A stretch of DNA of 64,000 nt from Folioceros fuciformis. Taxonomy: Eukaryota > Anthocerotophyta > Anthocerotopsida > Anthocerotales. Below, one piece after another: positions 22,745 to 35,228 of the stretch. Positions within the stretch are counted from its first letter, which is position 1. Each line of letters opens with the position of its first letter. The DNA lies in the NCBI GenBank assembly GCA_049999805.1, contig JBNGIO010006281.1, positions 16,360-80,359 on the forward strand. The letters are read 5' to 3'. A program made the position numbers and the translations under genes. The notes under the pieces were generated by a model. The model did no database searches and was not told where the DNA came from. It worked only from the letters and a program-made list of their open reading frames with translations.

Positions 22745-24541
22745 TCACCTTGCTTGCACTCCGACAGGACGGGTGAGCAGCTGGTGCAACAAAATTCCAG
22801 CCGCGACACTCACATTCAAGCTATCTACAGCGGCTGCAGGTCTCAGCAAGGATTCCACTTCTGGCTTCCTGTCCCTCGGCACTACTTCATGGTTCTCGTC
22901 GATCCTCAAAGTCTGCGGAAAGGAAATGTCCGAGCTTGGTGCACCAACGATCCGAACGGTCTCAGTGCAAGCCCGCCGCACGTTCGTTCTGAGGCCCTTC
23001 CCCTCGTTCCCCAGCACAAGGATGGTGGGCACAGCAGGGGGAAGATCCCACACCGATCGTGCTCGCGGATCGGCCGAGGCACCCACGGCTTGCCACCCGT
23101 TCTGCACGGATCGGTCCAGAAACCGTACCATGTTCTTGCAGCACTGCACCTCCATCACCTCCAGCGCACCTGCGCTCGCCTTGCTGACGACTCCACTCAA
23201 GGGAGCCGAATTCTTGGCACACACCACCACGCCATCCGCACCCAAGAAAAATGCAGACCTCAGGATAGCCCCGAAGTTCTGTGGGTCCATGATCTCGTCC
23301 AGAGCCACCCAGACAGGTGCCCTGCCACCTTCCTGCAGCTCCGGCCGCTCCAACCCCTCTATTAACACCAGCTCCAGAGGTGACGCATCCAGGACCAGCC
23401 CTTGGTGAGGTCTGTTCTCCACCAGAAGATTGAGGTTGTGCTTGGACGTTACCACCGTCTGCAAGCCCATGCTCTTGGCAGCATTCAGCACCCACGCAAC
23501 TGCTGCCTTGTCCTTCCTCTTCCCCGTGGCCAGCTTCTCCTCCATCCCCACCTGCACATAGAGCGTGTGAAATTTCCTCCGGCAAGCCTGCAGAGAAGCC
23601 TGGATCGGATTCACACCGTACACTGCCTCGCCCACGGCCTTCAATGAGTTGCTCTGCTCTGTATACTCCGTCCGGTACCCCCGCCCTCGTGGTGCCCTCC
23701 TCTCCCCTTCTTCCACTTCCTCCTCCTCTTCCATGTCCTCGTCCCCATCCTCATCATCATCGTCCCAGCTTGTAGCTACCTTCCCAGAAGGAGGTCTCCA
23801 TTGGTCTCTCCGAACAGAGGACTTGCCTAAGCTACGCCGGCTACCTGCTTTCAGGACACGGCCATCCTCAACACCTTCCCTGTCCGAAGATCCTAGATCA
23901 CCCCATTCCCTTGCTGCAAATGCCACATTGTCCATCACCTGACCCTCTCCATCCCTCCGGCGCTGGTACGAAGCCGTGGCCTCTCCACGCTTCTCCTGAA
24001 CACTCCTATCCTCTCCCCGCCTGAACCTACTGCTGCTGTGTGCCCCATTGCTGCGATCCGTATTCCAGCTCGCAGCACCTTCCTTTTTGTCTACACCTGG
24101 ACCCTGCCCAGCTCTTGCCTTCGCCAGAACCTGCTTCCAGCTCTGTGACATGCCTCGTTTAGGAGGAAAGCGGGCAGACTCTTGCTGCACTGGGCCCTGG
24201 TCGCCAGTTCCTCCGGAGAAGTACGCATCTGCAGCCTCGTCCCACGTGCTAGTTCCGCGGTCGCTGGCCTGCCTGCAAACGACATTCTGCGATCTGGGCC
24301 TCCTTTCCCATTTCCGCAAAGAAGTTGCCAACCTGAATCCCACAGCTCCACGGTTAGCCTCCTGCAAACCCCGCAAACTTCCCAACGCCTTGCCAGAGCA
24401 CACTCCAGCAGACTCCAGGTGCGGCATAGCATTCATCCACGAAGTCGGCACCCGACGGTAACGCAGGGAGGAGAGAGCCCGCACCATCCCAACCGATGGT
24501 GCCAAGGAGCATGCTAACCTAACCTTGACATCCATCAGCAC
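22745..24541 (-). CDS. SpoU/TrmH-family rRNA 2'-O-methyltransferase, MRM1/RlmB-like, organellar
   Basis: An intronless gene for 598 residues, or 580 from the second ATG at 24487. Residues 1-95 are basic with few acids, fitting an organelle-targeting peptide, and a low-complexity charged linker follows. The YGVNPIQASLQACRRKFHTLYV segment opens the substrate-binding domain. The SPOUT domain then shows its three motifs: DPQNFGAILRSAFFLGADG at about 415, LVLGNEGKGLR at about 510 and LNVSVAAGILLHQLL at about 580, which bind S-adenosylmethionine through a knot. Relatives methylate a guanosine ribose in large-subunit rRNA of mitochondria or bacteria. Between motifs 2 and 3 sits an extra polar stretch (about 20 residues, including RIDENHEVVPRDRKPEVE) not usual in bacterial RlmB. 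Divergent from the GatC gene. Confidence 0.9.
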   Translation of the reverse strand: MLMDVKVRLACSLAPSVGMVRALSSLRYRRVPTSWMNAMPHLESAGVCSGKALGSLRGLQEANRGAVGFRLATSLRKWERRPRSQNVVCRQASDRGTSTWDEAADAYFSGGTGDQGPVQQESARFPPKRGMSQSWKQVLAKARAGQGPGVDKKEGAASWNTDRSNGAHSSSRFRRGEDRSVQEKRGEATASYQRRRDGEGQVMDNVAFAAREWGDLGSSDREGVEDGRVLKAGSRRSLGKSSVRRDQWRPPSGKVATSWDDDDEDGDEDMEEEEEVEEGERRAPRGRGYRTEYTEQSNSLKAVGEAVYGVNPIQASLQACRRKFHTLYVQVGMEEKLATGKRKDKAAVAWVLNAAKSMGLQTVVTSKHNLNLLVENRPHQGLVLDASPLELVLIEGLERPELQEGGRAPVWVALDEIMDPQNFGAILRSAFFLGADGVVVCAKNSAPLSGVVSKASAGALEVMEVQCCKNMVRFLDRSVQNGWQAVGASADPRARSVWDLPPAVPTILVLGNEGKGLRTNVRRACTETVRIVGAPSSDISFPQTLRIDENHEVVPRDRKPEVESLLRPAAAVDSLNVSVAAGILLHQLLTRPVGVQAR

Positions 24542-25926
24542 CTTAGCCCTTGTAACAGAGCCTGGCTTGGCGCATGTGAGTCAGCGCTCGTCCTCAGGAT
24601 CCATGGACGACAAGACAGATGACCGAGCCTCCAAAGGGCGGAGGCGGTGGGAAGCGGACACGGAGCCGGACAGGAGCAAACTTCACCCACATCGATGCAA
24701 CGATCGTCTGGAGGACTTCATTTTCGTATGGAAGATCCCTTACTCTTGCATGTTTTCCAGGGAACAAGGCAACCGTCGTGCTTGCTGATCGTGGTGGTTC
24801 TCATACTTGCAGGCACTGTTTGAGGGGGAGCCTCGCAAGAACCTTCCTCGGCCATGGAGATTGATGTGGGAGTGCTTCAGGTCCAAAGTTGGGTAAGTAG
24901 CAACGGTGCCAAGAGAGAGAGAAACAGTCAGCAGGATATAGAGCTGACCCCTCTATGACGGTATGGTGCAGGGAGGAGCCTACTGAACCCTTCTCCTTCC
25001 TCAAACTCGACCCTCCTAAAAGGAATGGCGGTTCCTCAGAACAACAGCCAGCGTGACGTCTCTGCTTCATCCAGCTTACACTGACGGCGTCTTTCATCAT
25101 ATCACGTACCAGCTGAGACAGTGTGGTGTCTCCGATCTGTAGTATGATGACGGGAATTTGAGGAGCTGGTTTGCAGCTGACGTCTCTGGCCCAATGCAAC
25201 ACTTTTCTTCGTCGTCTTGCATCAGGAAGGAGAGAGCCAAACCCAACAAAGGAGGCCAGGTTATGAAGACTGCAGGCTAGAAGGCAGATTGCTCCTAGCC
25301 ACCGTTTTGTTTCTTGGATAGTATTGGATTAGGGAGGAACAGGACCGGACCGGACGAAAGAGATGAAAATAGTGCTTGTACCATGACTCCCAGCCCTCAT
25401 GTGCAATCCTGCTCTTTTTGGTTTACTCTAAGCTTGATAACTGATGGTACGAGAAGCTTGTAGCGCAACTTTCCGTCAAGCATGGCGTTTTGTTTGATGT
25501 CATATCCCAGCTGAATCCTGCCTTCGGTATCCAACGCTAGCACCCTAACGCCAGCATGTCTTCAGACAACAAGTTGCAAGCTGCTGTCCTTTGAATTGAC
25601 TCCGTAAGGACAGAAATGCGTTGTGCTTTCGAACCGAATGCACTGAGAGCAAGACCACGTACCATATAACCTTCGAGTGTGAACTTCTTACGATTCTGTC
25701 GCCTCCAGGAGTCTCCATCCCAGAGAGGTCACAGATTTGCATGTTGCTATATTGCTGGTGATTCATTTCTCAATGTCTGATTGGATTGAAGGTCCTGTAT
25801 ATGCGATAGCCATATAAGGACAATGCCCATTGTGCTAGGAGGTCGAAGAGAGTTCTTCAGGCTAGCTACGATAAACAAATCACTCGAGAATGCAATCTCG
25901 CAGGTGAGCTACGGGAGGCGAGGGTG
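24542..25926. other. divergent intergenic region between the SpoU and GatC genes
   Basis: About 1.4 kb. Contains presumed promoters for both directions. No exon chain with a family signature was found; short open frames near 24850 lack support. Confidence 0.45.
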
Positions 25927-26784
25927 ATGGCAAGCTGCTTCATGTCCTCGACGTCGGTGCTCCGGTAAGTGAGCTACCTCGTTGAAAACCCTGACTCGCT
26001 GCAATTCTCCATAGAATCATCGTAGGTCTGCCGGCGCAGGGGTTGCATGCAAGCTCCCTCATTGACAGTGAGGAGGGCCGGGCCTGGCTGTCGCTGCTTA
26101 GCCAGCCAGGTGGAGCCTCCTAACGTGGCGCAGCTCTGCCAGAAAGCGCGGCTGACACTCACGCCCAAAGAGGTACGTGATGGTTAGACCCTTTTGTTCA
26201 GGATGCTGGTGCAATGATTCTGCTGGATGTTGAGCGGACCGGGTTGGTTTGCAGATCGAAGACTTTGGTCCCAAGATCGGGCGCATTGTTGACTGGTGCG
26301 GTCTTTCGCTGCGCGTTGCTTGTTTTCCCCGGTTTTGTGATGCCGTGCACAGGTCGAGATGCGTCGGGGTACTAATTGGAACGGACTGCAGGTTTGCTCA
26401 ACTACAGGATGTGAATCTGGAAAATGTTTCCCCTGCCATTCGTGTCGGTATGTCCGCAGCGATCGTAGTGGTGACTTTTGAGTAGCTGGCTGCAGGATGG
26501 CAGTTTAGAGGTGCGGTAGGCTGGAGCCGCCTACACTGAACATGTGCCTGTTGCGCCCTGTAGGGAACATTGAAGGGGCGAATGCATTGAGACCAGATAC
26601 TCCCCATGGTTTCGGCAACAGGTCAGTTGGTTCTTGGAGCTTCTTAGTTCTCCTCTAAAATGGAATGCCCCTTAATCCTTCCGGTTGTTGGACTGTGGGC
26701 AGGGAGGCCATGTTGTCTGGAGTCCCAGATATGGAGGGTCCATACTTAAAGGTGCCTAAGGTTCTCAAGGAAAATGTTGAGTAG
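25927..26784 (+). CDS. GATC: GatC, subunit C of organellar glutamyl-tRNA(Gln) amidotransferase
   Basis: Six small exons (25927-25964, 26040-26172, 26255-26295, 26392-26447, 26564-26621, 26703-26784) join in phase to 135 residues. The N-terminus (MASCFMSSTSVLRGCMQAPS) fits a transit peptide. The body matches the GatC family: VAQLCQKARLTLTPKE, then FGPKIGRIVDWFAQLQDVNL, NVSPAIRV, and the C-terminal NREAMLSGVPDMEGPYLKVPKV. GatC stabilises GatA and GatB. The GatCAB complex converts Glu-tRNA(Gln) to Gln-tRNA(Gln) in plastids and mitochondria (family knowledge). No single exon exceeds 45 codons, so the gene is easily missed. The neighbour upstream is a divergent rRNA methyltransferase and downstream an organelle-type PPR gene. 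Confidence 0.88.
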
Positions 26785-27297
26785 ACTCCAGTGGACATTG
26801 TCTCGTCCCAAGAAGAAGGACGTCTTCAATCGAATCTACCTATGAAAATCTATCATTTTAGTGAGGAAAACTGCCGCCCTTTTTGTTGTTGGATGCTAGC
26901 AATACGTGATCGGATCCATCACCACTCGCAAGACCAGCGAGCCCCGCCCCTGCACTTCATAACAGGGGTAATTGACCTGAGTTGCCGTCACCCTTTGGAT
27001 TGCCCCCTGTTACCAAATACCTAGGACTTCAAAAGGATTAGGGTTGCACTGCCTGGCCAGCCTTAGAATCGTACGGGGAATGGCAGATGCTCCCGGGTTT
27101 CTGCCTGGAGGATCAGAGCAGTCAGTGATGCCTAGGGGGATGACGCGTAGCTATGTGATAGTGAATGCCAACTTTTCTGCCATTTTGGACTGGCTGTGGC
27201 CACCTTGCCTGCCTCCACACGACAAGCTCAAAGCAATGGTTGTGCTGTCTCCAGGCAGGCGCTTTTGGTCCCTCCCTAATCTGCAGTACCTGCTGCC
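26785..27297. other. intergenic between GatC and PPR genes
   Basis: About 0.5 kb without coding signal; GatC 3' UTR and PPR promoter/leader. Confidence 0.5.
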
Positions 27298-29907
27298 ATG
27301 ATCGTGTCCTCAGCTGTCACAGGTGGCAGCAACAAATTGCAGGTGACCGGGGGAGATACTCCTACCAGCTTCTTAGAGCAGCAGGGCAGCGCGGCTTTCC
27401 TTGACAGATACAGACACCTTCTGCAACTATGCACCAAAAGGAAGAGCCTGGCGGAGGCTAAGGATCTGTATGCTTCCATAGAAGCAAACGGGCTTGAATC
27501 CAGCAGCCTGCTTGGCAACCATGCAGTATGCATGTTTGCAAAGTGCGGGGGCCTCGCTGATGCTTTTCAAGTGTTTAACAGACTTCGGGAGCCCAATGTC
27601 TTCTCATGGATGGCGCTCATTTCAGCGTGCACGAAGACAGGGCAAGCCCGAGAGGCTGTGAACATCTTCTGGCGAATGCAGGTGAATGGCGTAAAACCTG
27701 ACAGGTTCGTAATTGCCAGCGTGCTTAAAGCCTGTGCAATGCTGTTGGACCTGGATGAAGGCAAGCGAATTCACGGAGAAGCGGTCAGATGGAAATGCGA
27801 GTATGATTTGTTCGTGGGTACCAGCTTAGTGGACATGTATGCCAAGTGCGGGAGCATGGCGGATGCACAGCGGGTATTCGACTCCTTACCTCACCGCACC
27901 GTCGTGCCGTGGAACGCGATGATAGCAGGATACGCTCAATGGAACCAGGGTGAGAAGGCTTGGGAGCTTGCTGCGCGAATGGAGCAGGAAGGTGGTGTGA
28001 GGCCCGACAATTGGACTTTTGTCAGTCTGCTGAAGTCATGTTGCAGCCTAGCAGAGAAAGAGGTTGAGGCGATTGTTGGTGGGCAGGCACTCAAACAGGG
28101 AGCCCTCCGAAAAGGGAAGCTGATTCATGCCCACGTCGTCAGCAGAGGATATGAGTCCGATGTGTTCGTCTGTAACACCCTCGTACACATGTATGCCAAA
28201 TGTGGGGATATGGCGCGTGCTAGACATGTTTTCGACAGCTTGATCCAGCGGGATGTGGTGTCATGGAATGCCATGTTGGCGGGATATGTGCAGCAAGAGC
28301 AGGGTGATCAAGCCTTCCAGCTCTACTCCAAAATGCGGTTGGAGGGCACACGACCTGACAGTTGGACGTTCGTCTGCCTACTCAAGGCATGTGCTATGCT
28401 GGCAGATGTGGAGCCAGATACTCTTGCCGACGGACCGGCACTCAAATTGGATTCTTTGAGAAAGGGGAGGGCTATCCATGCCGAAATTCTTAGAAGGGGC
28501 TGTGATTCGAATGTGTTCGTTTGCAACACATTAGTGCACATGTATGCAAAGTGTGGCAGCATCGTAGATGCCAGGAACGTGTTTGATAGCCTGGCCCAGC
28601 GCGATGTGGTGTCGTGGACTGCTGTGATTGCAGGTTACGCACAGCAAGGACATGGGGCAATTGCTCTGGAAGTGTATGCTCAAATGCAGCAGGAAAGCGT
28701 GAGGCCCAACAATCGCACCTTTGTCAGCGTTCTTAAGGCTTGTGGGAACTTAGCGGAATCAGAGGAAGAGACGCAGATGGATGGACTGCGTTTGAAACTC
28801 ACCTCTCTTCAGCGGTTGAAGAAGATTCATGCTGAAGCCGTCCAACGACGCTGCGATTCCGACGTTTTTGTCGGATCTGCTTTAATTGACTCCTATGCTA
28901 GATGTGGGAGCTTGGTGGACGCCCAGACCGTTTTCCAGACTCTCCCTCAGCGAGACATGGTTTCGTGGACTGCACTGATCTCAGGTTATGCTGAACAAGG
29001 ACAAGGTGATAAGGCTTTGCAACTCTACGCTGAGATGGACAAGGCAGGAGTAATGATGGACGCTACCACGTTTCTCTGCGTCCTAAAGGCTTGCAGCACT
29101 GTAGGAGCTCTAGACATGTGCATCCAGATCCACCGTGACATTTCCAGGAAGGGACTGTTGTGCAGCCTCACGTTAGGAAACGCGCTTGTTGATGCTTACG
29201 CAAAATGTGGAAGCATGACGGAAGCTCAGCGTGTCTTCGACAAGTTACCAGTGCAAGATCTCGTGTCTTGGAATGCGTTAATTGCAGGGTATGCCCGACA
29301 GGGTGACTGCAGCTCAAGCTTAACGCGTTTCGTCTCCATGAGAGCAAAAAGGATAGAGCCGGACGGAGTCACTTTCGTAGCACTTCTCACGGCCTGCAGT
29401 AACTCAGGCATGGTGGATGAAGGTCTGCACTGTTTTCAGTCCATGAGCAGGGATCACGGCATCCTACCGACCATTCAGCACTACTCCCTCGTACTCGACC
29501 TCCTCGGCCGTGCAGGCCTCTTCAATGAGCTCAAGACGTTGCTCAAAATCTTTCCAGTAGAACCTGATCTGCCGCTGTGGTTATCCCTGCTTGCATCCTG
29601 CCGCAGTCACAACAATGTGGAGCTCGGAAGATACGCCTTCGAACATGCCGTCCAGATGGACCCGGAACACCAGGCTGCTTATCTCCTTCTGTCAAACCTA
29701 TACGCCTCCGCTCAACTAGCCGAGGAAGCCGGTGACGTATCGGCAAGGCAACGAAGAGCAGGTGCACGCAAGCAGCAGCCTGGGCACAGCTGGCTGGAGC
29801 ATGACTCAAGCGTCCATGTCTTCGCCGCTACAGACACAAATCATGAACAGTGTGCTGCCGTTTACGCCACCGTTCGACTATTAGGGCACGTTTTGAAACA
29901 AACCTAA
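27298..29907 (+). CDS. PLS-class pentatricopeptide repeat protein, E subgroup
   Basis: An intronless gene for 869 residues. Nearly the whole length is PPR repeats in P-L-S order, recognisable by recurring VxMYAKCGSxxDAxxVFDxL, RDVVSWNAMIAGYA and RPDxxTFVSLLKAC. Blocks recur roughly every 100-120 residues. The C-terminus has E-type motifs (PLWLSLLASCRSHNN, YLLLSNLYA, SWLEHDSSVHVF) but ends shortly afterwards in LLGHVLKQT. A DYW cytidine-deaminase domain is absent. PLS proteins bind single-stranded organellar RNA and usually specify C-to-U editing sites, with E-type members recruiting a DYW partner in trans. No clear classical transit peptide is obvious in the first 30 residues, though they are Ser/Thr-rich. 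Three inter-repeat segments carry longer-than-normal inserts (for example near 28055-28120). Confidence 0.92.
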   Translation: MIVSSAVTGGSNKLQVTGGDTPTSFLEQQGSAAFLDRYRHLLQLCTKRKSLAEAKDLYASIEANGLESSSLLGNHAVCMFAKCGGLADAFQVFNRLREPNVFSWMALISACTKTGQAREAVNIFWRMQVNGVKPDRFVIASVLKACAMLLDLDEGKRIHGEAVRWKCEYDLFVGTSLVDMYAKCGSMADAQRVFDSLPHRTVVPWNAMIAGYAQWNQGEKAWELAARMEQEGGVRPDNWTFVSLLKSCCSLAEKEVEAIVGGQALKQGALRKGKLIHAHVVSRGYESDVFVCNTLVHMYAKCGDMARARHVFDSLIQRDVVSWNAMLAGYVQQEQGDQAFQLYSKMRLEGTRPDSWTFVCLLKACAMLADVEPDTLADGPALKLDSLRKGRAIHAEILRRGCDSNVFVCNTLVHMYAKCGSIVDARNVFDSLAQRDVVSWTAVIAGYAQQGHGAIALEVYAQMQQESVRPNNRTFVSVLKACGNLAESEEETQMDGLRLKLTSLQRLKKIHAEAVQRRCDSDVFVGSALIDSYARCGSLVDAQTVFQTLPQRDMVSWTALISGYAEQGQGDKALQLYAEMDKAGVMMDATTFLCVLKACSTVGALDMCIQIHRDISRKGLLCSLTLGNALVDAYAKCGSMTEAQRVFDKLPVQDLVSWNALIAGYARQGDCSSSLTRFVSMRAKRIEPDGVTFVALLTACSNSGMVDEGLHCFQSMSRDHGILPTIQHYSLVLDLLGRAGLFNELKTLLKIFPVEPDLPLWLSLLASCRSHNNVELGRYAFEHAVQMDPEHQAAYLLLSNLYASAQLAEEAGDVSARQRRAGARKQQPGHSWLEHDSSVHVFAATDTNHEQCAAVYATVRLLGHVLKQT

Positions 29908-31285
29908 AACGGAAGTGTTGTTCACCCCGTGCCAACACACGGTACCTTCAGCTGCTGCCATCACATGTACAACCTGCCAGGGGGACAGCAAAACGTATTC
30001 ATGCTGGAACTGCCCTTTCCACCTCGTTTCTGGCTTCTTCCTGTGCCTATCCAATCGAAGCAGCTCTCTTTCTCACAGTGGCATGGGAGAAAAGACAAGG
30101 GGAATGTGCCTACTGTGGAAAACGCGCAGAGCGTCGTGCTTACGGGAGCGGGACCAGACCCCAGAGCACATTGGTGCAGCCTGCGCACCGCACAACTCAT
30201 TCACGACTGCCAGTGAAGAATCCACTTCCAGGAGCAGCTTTGTTAAAGATGTGCGGAGTCTTCTGTGCTTGCTGCAGGGGAGCATCTGGGGAATACAGGG
30301 TGTGTTTTGGTATCAAATTGTGACATTAATACCGCCTATTCCGCAGACGTGGAGGCGTTGCCCCACCACCTGCTCGTGTGCGCACGCCTGCCTGACGCAA
30401 GTCACTTGAACTCCTTGATTCAGGCTGCTTCCTTCCTTCAGCTCCGCGCCTCGAGAAGCGGTGGATCCACCTCTGGTTCAGACCAGGATTTCAGATTAAC
30501 CACATCTGGGTCCCCGTGTGCGATAAACACAACTCTCCGGGGACGTGTCGTCAGTGAGGGTGAAAGTCCCGATCCCGGGGCCCCATTTTCCCGGTGGACC
30601 GACGGTTGATTGGTTTAAATTTTTATTTAAATATGTACACGGCAGTAATTTAGCATGGGTTGCAACACGGCTGTGTGACGCAGAGAGTGCTGACAGTACC
30701 AGTAACTGTCCTGTCCGGTATGACACCCAGAAATGCCGGTTCCAGGGACCTCCTCTACAGTAGCCGGTGAATCCGAAACCCTGGTTCAGACTTGAGAAGC
30801 CTGATTTAGGCGCCATATTGCGTATATTTGGCGGCTGCTTCTGCGTTGGCTTTGGCGCCGGTGGGTGGTGGGATGCTGGGTTGTGGAACGGAATTGGGCG
30901 TCTCCAGCCGTCTCGGATTGGATTTGGGACGGACCCAGCAGGGGCAACGAATTCGCAGTCCGTCAGCAGCTTGTGCTGGGTCCTGAGACCTGTTGTTGTT
31001 GCAGGGTCGGGCTCCGGCTCGGGCTCCGGGGTTTGATTGTGAATTCGGTGAAGCTGGGAGGAGGAAGGGAAATAGCAATGGCTGGCCGCAGTTTGGATTG
31101 GGTGCTGTTCCGGTTTCAGTGTACGATGTGGTTTGAGAGGGCTCTGTGGAAGTAACACCTTGCGCCTGTGTACTGGTAGCAGTACAGAGCAGAAGGGCGT
31201 GAGATTTGTACCATGCGAGTCGGTGAGGGAGCGATATTAGTTCTCGTCCCGGCACCTTATCGGCTGCCCCAGAAGGCTGCGGCAT
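29908..31285. other. intergenic between PPR and kinase genes
   Basis: About 1.4 kb. Several open frames exist on both strands but none has exon borders or domain signatures. Presumed PPR 3' UTR and kinase promoter/leader, with short GGCTCC runs near 31015. Confidence 0.45.
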
Positions 31286-33545
<2,260 letters not shown>

Positions 33546-35228
33546 TTCCACTTCCTGTGCATGATTGCTGCAGTTTTTGAATTCCAGCTAGAGGGCGTGA
33601 TTGGCGTGTGCGTGAATTATTGTATGCAGCCTAGATGAGAACTAGACATCTGAGAACTCTGGCTGAATACTCTGGAGCAGGTGCCTCCTCGGTTAACGGT
33701 TAAGTGAAGTACCATGGGAAAACCAACAATGCCTGACGTGCTGTTGAATATAATGTTATGTGAGTATTGCTTTGATTCTCTGCACCTAGTCATTTCCTCC
33801 TGTTCTATTTTTTTCGATGTCAGGCACCTCCAGCCGGGTCTTCTGTTTACCGTGGCTTGTGCCAGATGCAGATAGACCCAGTTGGCAGCACGGAAGATGT
33901 CGCTGTGCATATGCCGGAGATGTTGTTCATTTTCAATTTCCACAGATTGACCGACTCATTACACATAGCAGACGTTGTTAAAGCATAAGAAGCCCTCCAC
34001 TAGACGGTATTCCGGACGTCCTCTAGATCTGGAGGACAAAATAACGTGGAAGTTTCTCTACGACAGTTCAGTATAAGAGGCCAAGGCGGGCGAGGAACAG
34101 CCCATCGGTTCTACAGACCGACTTTATTCCCTGGGAGACGGAAACTTACCTTACTTTGGTTTACTTGCTGCATGCGTTATGCTGCCACGCAAATTACAGT
34201 ATCTCCCGACGGAAGTGTAGGAGATTTGTGTCTCCTACAAATTTGAAGTTAAGGCTTAGTAAATCGACTATCTGGAACAAAAGTCTTAACTATCGGGTGT
34301 GGCCACAAATATTAAGGTTTGGTAGAATAAATGTCTAAATTTATATGTATTACATGTATAGTATATGCTCATGCTACATCTGAGGATGTGGAAATGAAGC
34401 CGTTGGGACGCCCTTACCGTTTGTCGAATCAAGGCTTTCCATTATCTGGAACAGAATTTTGCTCGATGTCAGACTACCGTTGATGAGCCGTTCTCGGACT
34501 CCCAGTTTCGCCCAATGGGCCAAACCGCACCATGGTGCGTGAGCTGTACAGTTGTACCGGGAACTGGATTGTCCGGCCAACCGGAACGTTCAACCGTAGC
34601 GCCGGCAAAACCTTGTTTCGCCGTCGCCACCTTGCGTCCCTGGTCCTCCCCGGACAGGGGAGTGTTGATGCCATTTTGCATAGCAGCACTCGATGCCTGT
34701 GGCGCTCTAGGTCTGTGTGTGCGCGGCTCACTGGCTTGCTCCGATTCTCAACTTTGCCCGCCCTTGGTGCGGGTCTGGTCGTCTTCAATGCGTGTCGTTC
34801 CGGCCGCAAGCTTCTGAGGCGTCGTGGCAGCAAAGTTGTGTAGCAGGAGGTGCAGGCGGTTCTCCCGCACTCGCTTTTGGAATTGTCTACATTCTGTGTA
34901 ACTTATCTGCCAGCAGGGAAGCGCGGTGGCTGTTTCCTGCTTTCTCTTGGCCGAGAAACGAACCTGGGGGCTGCTAGAGACATGAAGTAGACGTTTGTTT
35001 ATGCGGGAGCTCGTGCGCGCATTGCCATTCCACGGTCTGCTCAGCGTCCTGTTTGGCTAGTGGAGCTCTTTGAGCAGGGGGGAGGAAGATTTCTGCCTTC
35101 GAGGAGGACGTAAATGAGACGGAGGGAGGCTGCCTTATCAGAAATCGGAGTGCAGTCGTTGGCTCCTTGCCTGTGCCTTCAGGTGCCGGAAGGAACTTTT
35201 TGAGTTTTGAGGTAACCTATCTGTCAAG
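33546..35228. other. intergenic between kinase and CHMP4 genes
   Basis: About 1.7 kb. Contains an open stretch 33824-34000 after an acceptor-like site, two small hairpins near 34020-34040 and 34216-34239, and GC-rich sequence from 34400 on with a 103-codon open frame that has no recognisable domain. None is supported as a gene. Confidence 0.45.

Noticed and set aside
22731-23408. 225- and 203-codon plus-strand frames
   Set aside because: Antisense shadows of the SpoU methyltransferase gene.
30496-31158. 220-codon minus-strand frame rich in Pro and charged residues
   Set aside because: No recognisable domain and lies in the presumed promoter of the kinase gene.
34474-34843. Overlapping open frames on both strands (103 and 119 codons)
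   Set aside because: GC-rich chance frames; neither carries a motif or splice context.
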